60,257 nt of DNA, taken from Flavobacteriales bacterium (GTDB lineage: Bacteria; Bacteroidota; Bacteroidia; Flavobacteriales_G; Salibacteraceae). The notes beneath the pieces were generated by a model. The model worked only from the letters and a program-made list of their open reading frames with translations. It made no database searches and was not told the DNA's origin. Of the stretch, positions 33,462 through 41,837 are shown one piece after another. Position 1 is the stretch's first letter; each line of letters starts with the position of its first letter. A program made the position numbers and the translations under genes. The stretch is from contig JABMOM010000046.1 in assembly GCA_013204105.1 (NCBI GenBank), positions 1 through 60,257 of the forward strand. Reading direction: 5' to 3'.

Positions 33462-34421
33462 TTAGATCCGTTTTGCCTCAAGGTAGCTGTTGCGGTCCGG
33501 TGAAGACCTAGAAAACAATTCACCTAAGAATCCTGCAACGAATAGTTGAACACCCACGATCATAGTGGTCAGCGCGAGATAGAACCAAGGTCGATCTGTG
33601 ATCAAAGGTGCCTTGATTTTTAAGTTCAAGTAAAAGAGTTTTTCCGCTCCCAAGTAAACTGTCAGGAGAAAACCGATCAAAAACATCAGCGTTCCGATCA
33701 ATCCGAAAAGGTGCATCGGCTTTTTACCAAATCGCCCCATGAACATGATGCTCAAAAGGTCGAGTGGGCCATTGATGAACCGCATCAGACCGAACTTGGT
33801 CGTTCCATACTTCCGCTCTTGATGTTGGACCACCTTTTCGCCGATCTTGTTGTAGCCCGCCCATTTTGCGATGACCGGAATATACCTGTGCATCTCTCCG
33901 TAGACCTCGATCGACTTGATCACATCCTGCTTGTAGGCTTTCAACCCACAGTTAAAATCGTGCAGGTGAATACCACTCATGCGACGCGTAGCCCAATTAT
34001 AGAGCTTGGTTGGGATCGTCTTAGAAATGGGGTCGTAACGCTTCTTCTTCCAACCTGAAACCAAATCGAATCCTCCGTCAATGACCATTCGATAAAGCTC
34101 TGGGATTTCTTCTGGACTGTCTTGGAGGTCAGCATCCATGGTCACAATCACTTCCCCGCTAACCGCCTCAAATCCCACATTGAGCGCAGCGGACTTCCCA
34201 TAATTTCTTTTGAACTTGATGCCCCGAACTCCCGGATCCTGAGCTGATAGTCGCTCGATCACCTCCCAAGAGTCATCGCGGCTTCCATCGTCAATGAACC
34301 AAATTTCATAGCGAAATTCATTGGCCACCATGACCTTGCGTATCCAATCGTGCAGTTCTGGAAGCGACTCCGCTTCATTCAGCAAGGGAATTACGATCGA
34401 TATGTGGGGCTGATCACTCAT
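33462..34421 (-). CDS. Polyprenyl-phosphate family 2 glycosyltransferase (DPM1/GtrB-like)
   Basis: A 319-residue enzyme. The GT2 core (residues 1-225) has SIVIPLLNEAESL, WFIDDGSRDDS and the TMDADLQDSPEEIP motif of dolichyl- or polyprenyl-phosphate sugar synthases. Two membrane helices near residues 230-255 and 275-300 anchor it in the inner membrane. It is likely to make a lipid-phosphate sugar donor used by GT39-type transferases such as the one at 28.6 kb. Start 34421 was chosen since the TTG at 34430 gives only three more residues. It overlaps the stop of the DUF4199 gene by 8 bases, so the two are coupled. Confidence 0.9.
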   Translation of the reverse strand: MSDQPHISIVIPLLNEAESLPELHDWIRKVMVANEFRYEIWFIDDGSRDDSWEVIERLSAQDPGVRGIKFKRNYGKSAALNVGFEAVSGEVIVTMDADLQDSPEEIPELYRMVIDGGFDLVSGWKKKRYDPISKTIPTKLYNWATRRMSGIHLHDFNCGLKAYKQDVIKSIEVYGEMHRYIPVIAKWAGYNKIGEKVVQHQERKYGTTKFGLMRFINGPLDLLSIMFMGRFGKKPMHLFGLIGTLMFLIGFLLTVYLGAEKLFYLNLKIKAPLITDRPWFYLALTTMIVGVQLFVAGFLGELFSRSSPDRNSYLEAKRI

Positions 34422-35001
34422 TGTCGACAAATGTCGGAGGTTTTTGCTTTAGTAGCGTCGCCACAATCAGCGCGATGATAAAGCCGGATACCGTCTTCCT
34501 CCAAAAATCCATCATGGCGAAAGAACCCAAGTCGCGTTGTTTGATCAATTCCATTTGCTCGTCAAGGTTGAGGAACATAGACTCGCCAGCCTCCTTCGTC
34601 AATTCGAGCACGCGCAAGTCATAGGTATTGGCAAAATCAACAAAACTACCATCGATGGTGCTTCCGAAAAGGAAAACCAACATGCCCGCCAAGGATGCAT
34701 AAATGAAGGTAAACATGACACCTACTTGAAAAGCCCTTCCAAACAAGATGAATCCTTCCCCCTCCTCCATCTTGTAGCGCTTGACCGCTTTGTACATAAA
34801 GATCGCTGGAATCGCCAAGCCGATCATGCGCACGGATCCAAATGGGTGGATACGAATCGTCATGGCTTCTCGAAGGAATTCTTCTTTAAAATCGACCAAG
34901 ACGAATTCCGCTCCCATGGCGAAATACAGCACAAGAAACCACCCGAAAGCGATGACTCCTGCTAAACTACCGCCGTTTAAAATGCTTATGTACCGGTTCA
35001 T
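34414..35001 (-). CDS. DUF4199 domain-containing membrane protein
   Basis: A 195-residue protein with four hydrophobic segments (near residues 12-30, 60-75, 92-112 and 168-188) and the typical DUF4199 pattern: GGSLAGVIAFGWF in the first helix and a charged helix before the last one. DUF4199 genes commonly sit next to a GT2 gene in Bacteroidota, as here, and overlap it; the function is unknown but probably linked to lipid-sugar formation. A -7 element TACCTTTG lies 24 bases upstream. Confidence 0.85.
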   Translation of the reverse strand: MNRYISILNGGSLAGVIAFGWFLVLYFAMGAEFVLVDFKEEFLREAMTIRIHPFGSVRMIGLAIPAIFMYKAVKRYKMEEGEGFILFGRAFQVGVMFTFIYASLAGMLVFLFGSTIDGSFVDFANTYDLRVLELTKEAGESMFLNLDEQMELIKQRDLGSFAMMDFWRKTVSGFIIALIVATLLKQKPPTFVDNE

Positions 35002-35024
35002 ACTGCCATTTTTCAAAAGGAGCA

Positions 35025-35032
35025 CAAAGGTA
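35025..35032 (-). promoter_or_regulatory. -7 promoter element for the DUF4199-glycosyltransferase operon
   Basis: TACCTTTG on the minus strand matches TAnnTTTG exactly, 24 bases before the ATG. At the -33 position 19 bases further upstream there is GTG instead of TTG. Confidence 0.6.
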
Positions 35033-35054
35033 ATATTCGATCCATGAAGGACAC

Positions 35055-35084
35055 TTGTAAAACAGTCGGTGAATTGTACCTTTG
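35055..35084 (+). promoter_or_regulatory. Promoter of the SRP RNA gene
   Basis: TTG (35055-35057), exactly 19 bases, TACCTTTG (35077-35084): a full match to TTG-N19-TAnnTTTG, ending 7 bases before the RNA's 5' stem. It is divergent from the DUF4199 promoter. Confidence 0.8.
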
Positions 35085-35091
35085 CACCCTT

Positions 35092-35192
35092 AAGGGCAAG
35101 TCTTACGCGACCAGCTCCTGGTGAACTCCCCCAGGTCAGGAATGAAGCAAGGGTATCCGGTCGTAGCGGTGCGATGTAAGTAGCTTGCCCTT
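35092..35192 (+). ncRNA. ffs: Bacterial signal recognition particle RNA (4.5S type)
   Basis: About 101 nt. The ends pair perfectly (AAGGGCAAG with CTTGCCCTT), and the apical part has the universal SRP domain IV: GGTCAGGAATGAAGCA at 35134-35149, that is GGTCA, the GGAA tetraloop at 35139-35142, then the asymmetric loop with AAGCA. The intervening CGACC/GGTCG stem and the GGTGCGATGTAAG string near the 3' end also fit. It joins Ffh to target membrane proteins. It is of the short bacterial form without an Alu domain. Exact ends are within a few bases. Confidence 0.95.
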
Positions 35193-35273
35193 ATTTTGTG
35201 CCCAATAGTCTGAGAATGTGGACGAAAGTGTTGAAAAGAAGCACCTCCCATTCAGGAATCCAGTTCTGGGGCT

Positions 35274-35290
35274 ATCTACCTTCGGTAGAT
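35274..35290 (+). repeat. Perfect hairpin overlapping a start codon
   Basis: ATCTACC and GGTAGAT with a 3-base loop form a 7-bp stem whose last two bases are the A and T of the ATG at 35289. The mRNA could hide its own start codon. See the corresponding finding. Confidence 0.5.
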
Positions 35291-37676
35291 GTTTTTCCGC
35301 GGCTCCATCTCCCTTCTTTGCTTGCTCTTTTTGAGCCTAATTTCCTCTGCCCAACTCGTATTCAACAAGACCGAGCACGACTTTGGAGCCATCTCCCAAA
35401 GTGCTGGACAATTCGAACAAGACTTCATTTTTCGAAATACTGGCGATCAAGTAGCAAAGATCTTATCCGTACGCTCTGTTCATCCGTCGTTGAATTTCAT
35501 TTTCACCCGCTCAGAGGTGCTCAAAGGCGAATACGGATTCGTCAAGGTGAAGATTTACCCTGCATCCTTAGAAGGTCTCTTTCATGACGAGGTGTACATC
35601 ACCATGCAATACGGGGAGGAGGTGAAGAGTGAGGTGCTATACCTCCGCGCTAACATTGACCCTGCAGGAAAGACCTCCGATGATCGCGCATTCGAGGACG
35701 GTGCGATCAGCACCTCTGTGGAAGTTTCCCCTAGCGACATTGAAACCATGGAGGGATTCCTCGGTGGAGACCGGTTGAGTCAGGCTGAATCAGAGATTTC
35801 ATACTTGAAAAAACAGGTTCAAATGAAGAGTGATCTGATCGCCAAATTGAGCGACGACCTCTTCAAGAAACAGGCACAAGAACAGGAGAATTTTGAGCGG
35901 CTAGAGTCCTTGGAGAAAACATTGAAAGACAACCAGACGCAAGGAAACAGTGGGGCACTAGAACAGTTGCAAGAGCTTACGCAGCGTCTGATTGATATGC
36001 GTTCATCCGACAGCCTGCTGCGGCTAGAGATCACGATTCAAGAGGCGGAATACGAACAATTAAGAGCCGAAGCGGATTCAGCGCGTGCCTATGCCCAAAA
36101 CCTCAGTCAACAGTTGCAAGACCGCTTTGAAAGTGAAGCGCGGGCTATGGAAAAGGCAGAACAACTCACGCGCGACCTCAAGGTAAAAGAAGCAACAGAG
36201 AAGCAGCAACAGGCGAAAATCGATTCACTCAGTCAAATCCTTGCCCTTGCCGGCGATGACATAGCCATCTCCGAGGAAATTAGCCGATTGAAATCAGAAC
36301 TCACCTTGAGGAGAAAAGAGCAAACGCTGCAAGAGAAACATGCAAAACAACAAAATGCACGGATCGATGCCCTAAAGCAAGAGAACGATTACTTCAAGCA
36401 AAATGCTGACAGCCTGCAAGCATTTGCGGAAAGTAGCGCCGATGAAAACGAGAAATTGCAAGACCGGCTGGATGCAAGTAACCAACGCATCGGAGATTTC
36501 GAAGCCATGATAGACAGCCTGCGCATGCAAACGGCGAACATTGATGTCACCGAGCAATCTTCTGTGGTGGAGCTGGAGCGCCTGCGCCAAGAGCTAGCGA
36601 CGATTGAATCCCAAGACAGGGCTTTGAAACAGCAAATTGCCTCAAAGGAGGATGAATTGAATACGCTTCAAGTGGAGCGAGATGAAGCAAAGAAAAACAT
36701 GGATGCGCTGGAAAGGGCCACCACCAAGCAGCAAGAGCATGCGCAAAACCTGCTCCACCGTATCAATAGTCTTTCCACTAAGGAAAGCGAAGCACAACTG
36801 GAAGTTAAATCACTCAGGCTTCAACTCAAGCAGAGCGAATACCGCGAAGACAGCACGCGGCAATCGGTCAATAGCTTGGTGGAAAAAATCAGTGCCGGTG
36901 AAGCGTCCATTGAGTCGCTGTCTGATGAGATCAACACCAAAGAAGGTGAGCTCTTATCTATGCGCCAAGGCAAGCGTATAACCGAGCAGCTCCTGCGGGA
37001 TGCGCAACAGAAGTTAACCACGGACGATGCCTTGATCGATTCCCTGACACAAGCACTCTCCCACAAGAGCGATGGCACGTCCATGCTTCAAAACGACATC
37101 GTAAACCTGCAAAAACAAGTGCTAGCTTCAAAAAACAGGGAAGAAGACTACAAAGACAGGGCAAGCGAACTCGAGGCGCGGCTTCAAAACGCCCATCTGA
37201 GCAACGACTTGACCTTCCAAGAATTGAAAGGAGACGTCGATGCCATGCGTGAGGAACGGGATGAATACAAAGACAAGTATAAAGACTCACAAAAGGAGAT
37301 CGATCGCTTGCAGGCAGAGCTGATGGAAAGCAAACGAAACGAAGAAAATGCCCTCGCCTTTGCGAACGAATTGCAAACAGGAAAGAATACCAGGCCTGTT
37401 AAAAACGCGACGAAACCCGTCGTATTCTATAGCGTGAATGTCTTGACAAGTGAACGTCCCGTAGATATCGCATCTCGTTTCAAAGGAGAGTCCGTTCGAG
37501 AATACATGGAAGGGGATAATTATCGATATGCCATCGGCGAGCACGCAACCTTGAAGCAGGCGATCCAGCAAAAGGAAGAACTCAAAGCAAAAGGCTACGA
37601 ACTGGCATTCATCGTGGCATTCAAGAACGGACAACGGATCTCACTCAAAGAGGCGATGGAAACAGCACAACGTTGA
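35289..37676 (+). CDS. Exported long coiled-coil protein with DUF1573-like and SPOR-like ends
   Basis: A 795-residue protein. Signal peptide 1-21 (FFRGSISLLCLLFLSLISSAQ without the first Met); residues about 22-125 form an Ig-like region resembling DUF1573 (HDFGAISQSAGQFEQDFIF); residues about 160-690 are an almost continuous coiled coil rich in Glu, Gln, Lys and Leu; the last 85 residues (VVFYSVNVL onwards) end in a SPOR-like module, RYAIGEHATLKQAIQQKEEL and AFKNGQRISLKEA. It would span a large part of the periplasm and could link envelope layers or scaffold peptidoglycan-associated complexes. The shared C-terminal module recurs in two envelope proteins at 45.5-49 kb. No downstream operon partner. 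Confidence 0.75.
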   Translation: MFFRGSISLLCLLFLSLISSAQLVFNKTEHDFGAISQSAGQFEQDFIFRNTGDQVAKILSVRSVHPSLNFIFTRSEVLKGEYGFVKVKIYPASLEGLFHDEVYITMQYGEEVKSEVLYLRANIDPAGKTSDDRAFEDGAISTSVEVSPSDIETMEGFLGGDRLSQAESEISYLKKQVQMKSDLIAKLSDDLFKKQAQEQENFERLESLEKTLKDNQTQGNSGALEQLQELTQRLIDMRSSDSLLRLEITIQEAEYEQLRAEADSARAYAQNLSQQLQDRFESEARAMEKAEQLTRDLKVKEATEKQQQAKIDSLSQILALAGDDIAISEEISRLKSELTLRRKEQTLQEKHAKQQNARIDALKQENDYFKQNADSLQAFAESSADENEKLQDRLDASNQRIGDFEAMIDSLRMQTANIDVTEQSSVVELERLRQELATIESQDRALKQQIASKEDELNTLQVERDEAKKNMDALERATTKQQEHAQNLLHRINSLSTKESEAQLEVKSLRLQLKQSEYREDSTRQSVNSLVEKISAGEASIESLSDEINTKEGELLSMRQGKRITEQLLRDAQQKLTTDDALIDSLTQALSHKSDGTSMLQNDIVNLQKQVLASKNREEDYKDRASELEARLQNAHLSNDLTFQELKGDVDAMREERDEYKDKYKDSQKEIDRLQAELMESKRNEENALAFANELQTGKNTRPVKNATKPVVFYSVNVLTSERPVDIASRFKGESVREYMEGDNYRYAIGEHATLKQAIQQKEELKAKGYELAFIVAFKNGQRISLKEAMETAQR

Positions 37677-37706
37677 AGTCTTCCCTCCTCACTTACCACA
37701 CACCTT

Positions 37707-37714
37707 TACATTTG
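37707..37714 (+). promoter_or_regulatory. -7 promoter element for the aldo/keto reductase gene
   Basis: TACATTTG, a full match to TAnnTTTG, 18 bases before the ATG at 37733. No TTG at the ideal -33 spacing. Confidence 0.5.
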
Positions 37715-37732
37715 TCGAAAGAATAGAACGGT

Positions 37733-38710
37733 ATGGAATACAAACGACTCGGTAAATCAGGCGTACAAGTCAGCGCCCTCTCCTTTGGTTCATGGGTGAC
37801 CTTCGGCAATCAAGTCGAAAGTGGCATCGCACGTGAATGCATGCATTACGCTTACGACAATGGGATCAACTTCTTCGACAACGCCGAGGTCTACGCCCAA
37901 GGAAAATCTGAAGAGGTAATGGGCAAGATCATTTCGGAAGCCGGTTGGTCGAGAGACAGCTACCTCGTTTCATCTAAGGTGTTTTGGGGGGGTGAAAAGC
38001 CCAATCAATCAGGACTGAGTCGAAAGCACGTAATGGAGGCTTGCCATGCCGCCCTGAAGCGCCTGCGCGTAGATTATTTGGATCTCTACTTCTGTCATCG
38101 TCCGGATAAGAGTACCCCGATGGAAGAGACCGTTTGGGCCATGCACAATCTAATCCAACAAGGGAAAGTACTCTACTGGGGAACAAGCGAATGGAGCGCG
38201 CAAGAAGTGCAAGAAGCGATGATGGTGGCTCGAGAAAATCACCTGATTGGCCCAACCATGGAGCAACCGCAGTACAACATGTTGGTGCGCAAAAAGGTGG
38301 AAGTGGAATTCTACAAATTATTCCGAGACTATGGCTATGGAACCACCATCTGGTCTCCCCTCGCAAGCGGAATCTTGACAGGTAAGTACAACAACGGCAT
38401 ACCGAAGGGTTCGCGACTCACCCTCGATGAACTTTCATGGCTCCGAGAGAAATTGCTGAATGATGCAAACATTGCCAAGGTGGTGGAGCTGAACACACTC
38501 GCGTCGGATCTAGGAACCACTCCCGCCAACTTAGCCATTGCCTGGTGTCTTAAAAACCCATTCGTAAGTACAGTAATCACAGGAGCTACCAAACTTGATC
38601 AACTAAAGCAGAACTTGGGATCCTTGGATGTTGTAGGAAAGCTGACCGATGACGTCATGGATCGCATCGAGGGTATTCTTGACAACAAACCGTCAATGCC
38701 CGCCTATTAA
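37733..38710 (+). CDS. Aldo/keto reductase (Kv-beta/YghZ-like)
   Basis: A 325-residue NADPH-dependent reductase with the (beta/alpha)8 fold. The catalytic tetrad is visible: FFDNAEVYAQGKSEE (Asp and Tyr), VSSKVFWGG (Lys) and YFCHRPD (His). The cofactor region near the end (STVITGATKLDQLKQNL) matches the group related to the potassium channel beta subunit and E. coli YghZ. Substrate is probably an aldehyde or methylglyoxal-type carbonyl, not established. It is followed after 7 bases by aat, so the genes may be cotranscribed. Confidence 0.95.
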   Translation: MEYKRLGKSGVQVSALSFGSWVTFGNQVESGIARECMHYAYDNGINFFDNAEVYAQGKSEEVMGKIISEAGWSRDSYLVSSKVFWGGEKPNQSGLSRKHVMEACHAALKRLRVDYLDLYFCHRPDKSTPMEETVWAMHNLIQQGKVLYWGTSEWSAQEVQEAMMVARENHLIGPTMEQPQYNMLVRKKVEVEFYKLFRDYGYGTTIWSPLASGILTGKYNNGIPKGSRLTLDELSWLREKLLNDANIAKVVELNTLASDLGTTPANLAIAWCLKNPFVSTVITGATKLDQLKQNLGSLDVVGKLTDDVMDRIEGILDNKPSMPAY

Positions 38711-38717
38711 CGCCCTC

Positions 38718-39407
38718 ATGAGCACGAAGTCGAGAAGCGATGAAGCGTATGCATTTCCAGCCGTAGATCAAGCCGATGAACAAGGCTTCCTCGCCTATGG
38801 TGGGGACCTATCTCCCGAACGGCTTATCAGCGCATATGAATCGGGTATCTTTCCCTGGTATGAGGAAGGCCAACCCATTTTGTGGTGGAGCCCTCCACAG
38901 CGTATGGTGCTCTATCCAGACAATTTTCGCGTCTCCCGCTCACTCAAACAAACCCTCCGATCCGGAAAGTTTGAAATACGCATCGATACCGCATTTGAGC
39001 GCGTAATCGAAGCGTGCGCCGCCATCGAGCGCGATGGTCAGGCAGGCACCTGGATTACCCCGGAGATGGTGCAAGCGTACAAGCACCTTCATCATTTAGG
39101 ATTTGCTCACAGCTTCGAATGCTACGCAGAGAATGAACTGGTAGGAGGATTATACGGCCTCTCCCTGGGTAAAACCTTTTTCGGCGAATCGATGTTCAGC
39201 CGTACGAACGATGCGAGCAAGGTGGCCTTCTCCGCACTAGTCTCCTTTGCAAAGAAGGAAGGTTTTTCGTTCATCGACTGTCAATTGTACACCGAACACT
39301 TGGCATCCCTCGGCGCCGTTGAGATGCCAAGGGCACAATTTCAGCAAGAGCTGAAGTCGGCGCTTGCTGCTGAATATCTCATTGGTAATTGGACTTCTCA
39401 TGCCTGA
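38718..39407 (+). CDS. aat: Leucyl/phenylalanyl-tRNA--protein transferase
   Basis: A 229-residue enzyme that adds Leu or Phe from aminoacyl-tRNA to the N-terminus of proteins with basic N-termini, marking them for the ClpS/ClpAP N-degron pathway. Family signatures: FPAVDQADEQGFLAYGGDLS at the N-terminus, ESGIFPWYEEGQPILWWSPP, and the late SLGKTFFGESMFS and FIDCQLYTEHLASLGA. Start 38718 gives the standard length; the longer frame reads into the preceding gene. It overlaps the next gene by 8 bases (ATGCCTGA) and follows the aldo/keto reductase by 7 bases. clpP lies at 51.5 kb. Confidence 0.95.
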   Translation: MSTKSRSDEAYAFPAVDQADEQGFLAYGGDLSPERLISAYESGIFPWYEEGQPILWWSPPQRMVLYPDNFRVSRSLKQTLRSGKFEIRIDTAFERVIEACAAIERDGQAGTWITPEMVQAYKHLHHLGFAHSFECYAENELVGGLYGLSLGKTFFGESMFSRTNDASKVAFSALVSFAKKEGFSFIDCQLYTEHLASLGAVEMPRAQFQQELKSALAAEYLIGNWTSHA

Positions 39408-40728
39408 ATCGATTCCAAAGGCATTCATATCATCCTTGACAGCACACTTTGGAGAAGACACAGCGGATCGTGTCCTGAAGGCATTAGAGACAGCTACAAG
39501 TGTCTCCATTCGACTCAATCCTAGAAAGTCGGCCCATGTACTCCCGACGAAACGCAGGGTCCCTTGGGCTGCGCAAGGCTACCTTTTGGATTCACGGCCA
39601 AACTACGCACTCGATCCTTGTTTCCATGGAGGGAGCTATTACGTGCAGGACTCCTCAAGCATGGTACTAGAGCTTCTGCTCAATCGATGCGCTCCTCCTA
39701 GGCAGGGCACCTACCTCGACGCTTGTGCTGCACCCGGTGGTAAATCAACCATCCTATTGGATTACCTCGACGGCGAAGGATTCCTTGTCGCGAATGAAGT
39801 GGATGGAAAGCGGAATGCCGTGTTGCGAGAAAACCTCATGAAGTGGGGGCATCTCAACCATGGAATAACCTCCCTTTCAACCGATCGATTCAAGGATTCA
39901 GACGCGCGCTTTGATGTGATTCTCATCGATGCGCCTTGTTCGGGTGAGGGAATGTTCAGGAAGGATGCTTTTGCGCGCAGCCAATGGTCCGAAGAGCTAA
40001 TCGACAGCTGCATACGCACGCAGCAGAACATTCTGCAGGATCTCATACCTGCATTAAAGGACGATGGACTGCTCATCTATGCCACTTGTACGATGAACCG
40101 CAAAGAAAATGAAGAGCAAATCTTGCATCTACTGGACACGGGAACATTTGAACTCGCCAATCCGGACCTTTCAGATCTAAAAGACTTCGTCCTACCCGCC
40201 CTGCACGGCAATGCCATTATTGGCCATTATCTGCTACCAGGTATTTCTACAGGTGAAGGTTTGTTCATCGCCGCATTGAAGAAAAAAGGATCCTCCGAAT
40301 CGGATCCATCATCTTCCATTGTGCATCGCCTGAAGAATGCGGATCAGGCTTTTGAACGCACCTTTCCTTCCCTTACCCCATTCGCACTTCACTTTTGGGA
40401 ATGGAAAGAAGAAAATTACGGGATACAAAACGCAGCCTATGCACCAGACGTATTCTATAAGCGTCTTGGCCTTCCATGCTATCAGATCAAAGGAAAAGAT
40501 GTCATTCCCATGCACGGATTAGCCATGATGGAGAGCAATATTGACCACCTTGCTGTAGATCATGAAAATGCATTGCGCTATTTGAGAAAAGAAAGTATTT
40601 ATTTGCCGCACGAAATGCCGAAGGGATGGTACCTGATCAGTTACGAAGGGATCAAACTTGGCTGGTTGAAAGCAATTGGAACACGAACAAACAATTATTA
40701 CCCGAACGGGTTAAGACTGAGAATTTAG
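39400..40728 (+). CDS. RsmF-like rRNA cytosine-C5 methyltransferase
   Basis: A 442-residue NOL1/NOP2/Sun-family enzyme. The SAM site is in DACAAPGGKSTILL; the two catalytic cysteines are in IDAPCSGEGMFRKD and YATCTMNRKENEEQ. The N-terminal RNA-binding part (residues 1-95) and a C-terminal PUA-like extension (from about residue 285, ending NYYPNGLRLRI) match RsmF rather than RsmB. It is expected to make 5-methylcytosine in 16S rRNA. Start 39400 overlaps the stop of aat by 8 bases, so translation is coupled; the next gene, a ferredoxin, starts 3 bases after the stop. A three-gene operon is likely. Confidence 0.9.
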   Translation: MPESIPKAFISSLTAHFGEDTADRVLKALETATSVSIRLNPRKSAHVLPTKRRVPWAAQGYLLDSRPNYALDPCFHGGSYYVQDSSSMVLELLLNRCAPPRQGTYLDACAAPGGKSTILLDYLDGEGFLVANEVDGKRNAVLRENLMKWGHLNHGITSLSTDRFKDSDARFDVILIDAPCSGEGMFRKDAFARSQWSEELIDSCIRTQQNILQDLIPALKDDGLLIYATCTMNRKENEEQILHLLDTGTFELANPDLSDLKDFVLPALHGNAIIGHYLLPGISTGEGLFIAALKKKGSSESDPSSSIVHRLKNADQAFERTFPSLTPFALHFWEWKEENYGIQNAAYAPDVFYKRLGLPCYQIKGKDVIPMHGLAMMESNIDHLAVDHENALRYLRKESIYLPHEMPKGWYLISYEGIKLGWLKAIGTRTNNYYPNGLRLRI

Positions 40729-40731
40729 ATC

Positions 40732-41004
40732 ATGGCAGAAGTAACGATCATCATAGACGACAAAGAACACACCATCCAAGTAGGTTCTGAAACGATTCTT
40801 GAAGCAGCTTTGAAAGCGGGAGTCGATGCGCCATTCTCTTGTAGAAGTGCCATTTGCTCTACCTGCATGGCGCAATTGATAGAGGGAACAGTGGAAATGG
40901 AAATGAACCATGTACTGACCGACGAGGAGCTGGAAGAAGGCTTTATCGTGACCTGTCAATCTCATCCTACTACCGACAAGGTCAAGATTTCTTACGACTA
41001 CTGA
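40732..41004 (+). CDS. Plant-type 2Fe-2S ferredoxin
   Basis: A 90-residue electron carrier. The four cluster ligands are Cys37, Cys42 and Cys45 in SCRSAICSTC, and Cys75 in VTCQSHP, the C-x4-C-x2-C...C pattern of the plant/adrenodoxin-like fold. It resembles the domain found in phenylacetate and other oxygenase reductases, here free-standing. It begins 3 bases after the stop of the methyltransferase gene, so it is in the same operon. Partner enzyme unknown; it ends 7 bases before the convergent DUF3108 gene. Confidence 0.9.
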   Translation: MAEVTIIIDDKEHTIQVGSETILEAALKAGVDAPFSCRSAICSTCMAQLIEGTVEMEMNHVLTDEELEEGFIVTCQSHPTTDKVKISYDY

Positions 41005-41011
41005 CCCAGTC

Positions 41012-41797
41012 TTAGCTTCCGAGCGGAAACTTCAATCCGTGGTATTCCTTCAGTTCAGATCGAATGGATCCAACCCGTATTTGAGATTCGATGTAAATCG
41101 GAATCAGATTGCGGTCCTTGGTCACCCAAACTTTCATTCGTTCCCCGGCTTTAAAGATCGTTCCCTCCACCAGTAACGGTGCGAACACATAGCACTCCAC
41201 CTCACCCAAGTCGTCATGATCATAGGTATCTGTCCCTAAGAATCGGATGTGCAATTCGAATATCTCCTGATCCACGACCATCCGAATCGGGATTTTCTCA
41301 CCTATCTCTTTATGCGCAAAATCAATGTTGCGCGATGCGTATACAAGGCTCAAGACATCGAAACTATTGCGCAAGACATCAAACGTATCCAGCTCTACTG
41401 GGTTCTCCTTGACCTTCAAAACGCTGTAAATCACGCTATCGCGGTAATTATAGAGGTTATCCTCATAGAAGTAAAACCCTCCCTCACTCACATCTCGCTT
41501 GAAGCGAAAGGGTCTCAAATCTTTTTTACTCGCATAGGATTCATAGGTGTCTCTCACTTGAAAGAACCAGTCGTAGCGCGAGTAGGTAGTTCCGTACCCT
41601 TTAAAACGGTAACAATCCTTCCCTAAGAAAATGTCGTCGTGTACTGAGAAAGTCACTTCTCCAGCCCCCACCCATACCCCCATCAGGTAGTAATAAATGC
41701 CATATCGAAGGGACTCTCCAGCCTTGAATGGATGTGTTTGCCCTTTTATAGATAGGGCAACAACAACGAGCAAGATGCTAAGAAAGACTTGTCTCAT
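41012..41797 (-). CDS. DUF3108 domain-containing exported protein
   Basis: A 261-residue protein with a signal peptide (VFLSILLVVVALSIKGQ). The DUF3108 pattern is clear: FKAGESLRYGIYYYLMGVWVGAGEVTF-like opening in which a strand pair contains G-V-W-V-G-A-G, a YDWFFQVRDTYESY segment, and GERMKVWVTKDRNLIPIYI near the end. DUF3108 proteins are periplasmic beta-rich proteins of unknown function. The ATG sits only 5 bases after the T-run of a terminator hairpin, and no other promoter is seen, so transcription may begin within that T-rich element. Confidence 0.85.
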   Translation of the reverse strand: MRQVFLSILLVVVALSIKGQTHPFKAGESLRYGIYYYLMGVWVGAGEVTFSVHDDIFLGKDCYRFKGYGTTYSRYDWFFQVRDTYESYASKKDLRPFRFKRDVSEGGFYFYEDNLYNYRDSVIYSVLKVKENPVELDTFDVLRNSFDVLSLVYASRNIDFAHKEIGEKIPIRMVVDQEIFELHIRFLGTDTYDHDDLGEVECYVFAPLLVEGTIFKAGERMKVWVTKDRNLIPIYIESQIRVGSIRSELKEYHGLKFPLGS

Positions 41798-41802
41798 GGC
41801 GC

Positions 41803-41829
41803 AAAAAAAAGCGGGTGATCTACCCGCTT
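41803..41829 (-). terminator. Intrinsic terminator after the DUF1573 gene
   Basis: AAGCGGGT / GATCT / ACCCGCTT, an 8-bp stem with a 5-base loop, followed on the minus strand by an 8-T run. It ends 5 bases before the ATG of the DUF3108 gene, which is unusual for a gene in the same direction. Confidence 0.85.
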
Positions 41830-41837
41830 GTAAATTA

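Noticed and set aside
35193-35288. Possible extension of the SRP RNA to a longer type with an Alu domain
   Set aside because: The terminal stem closes at 35092-35100 with 35184-35192 and no further pairing is seen, so the short form is correct.
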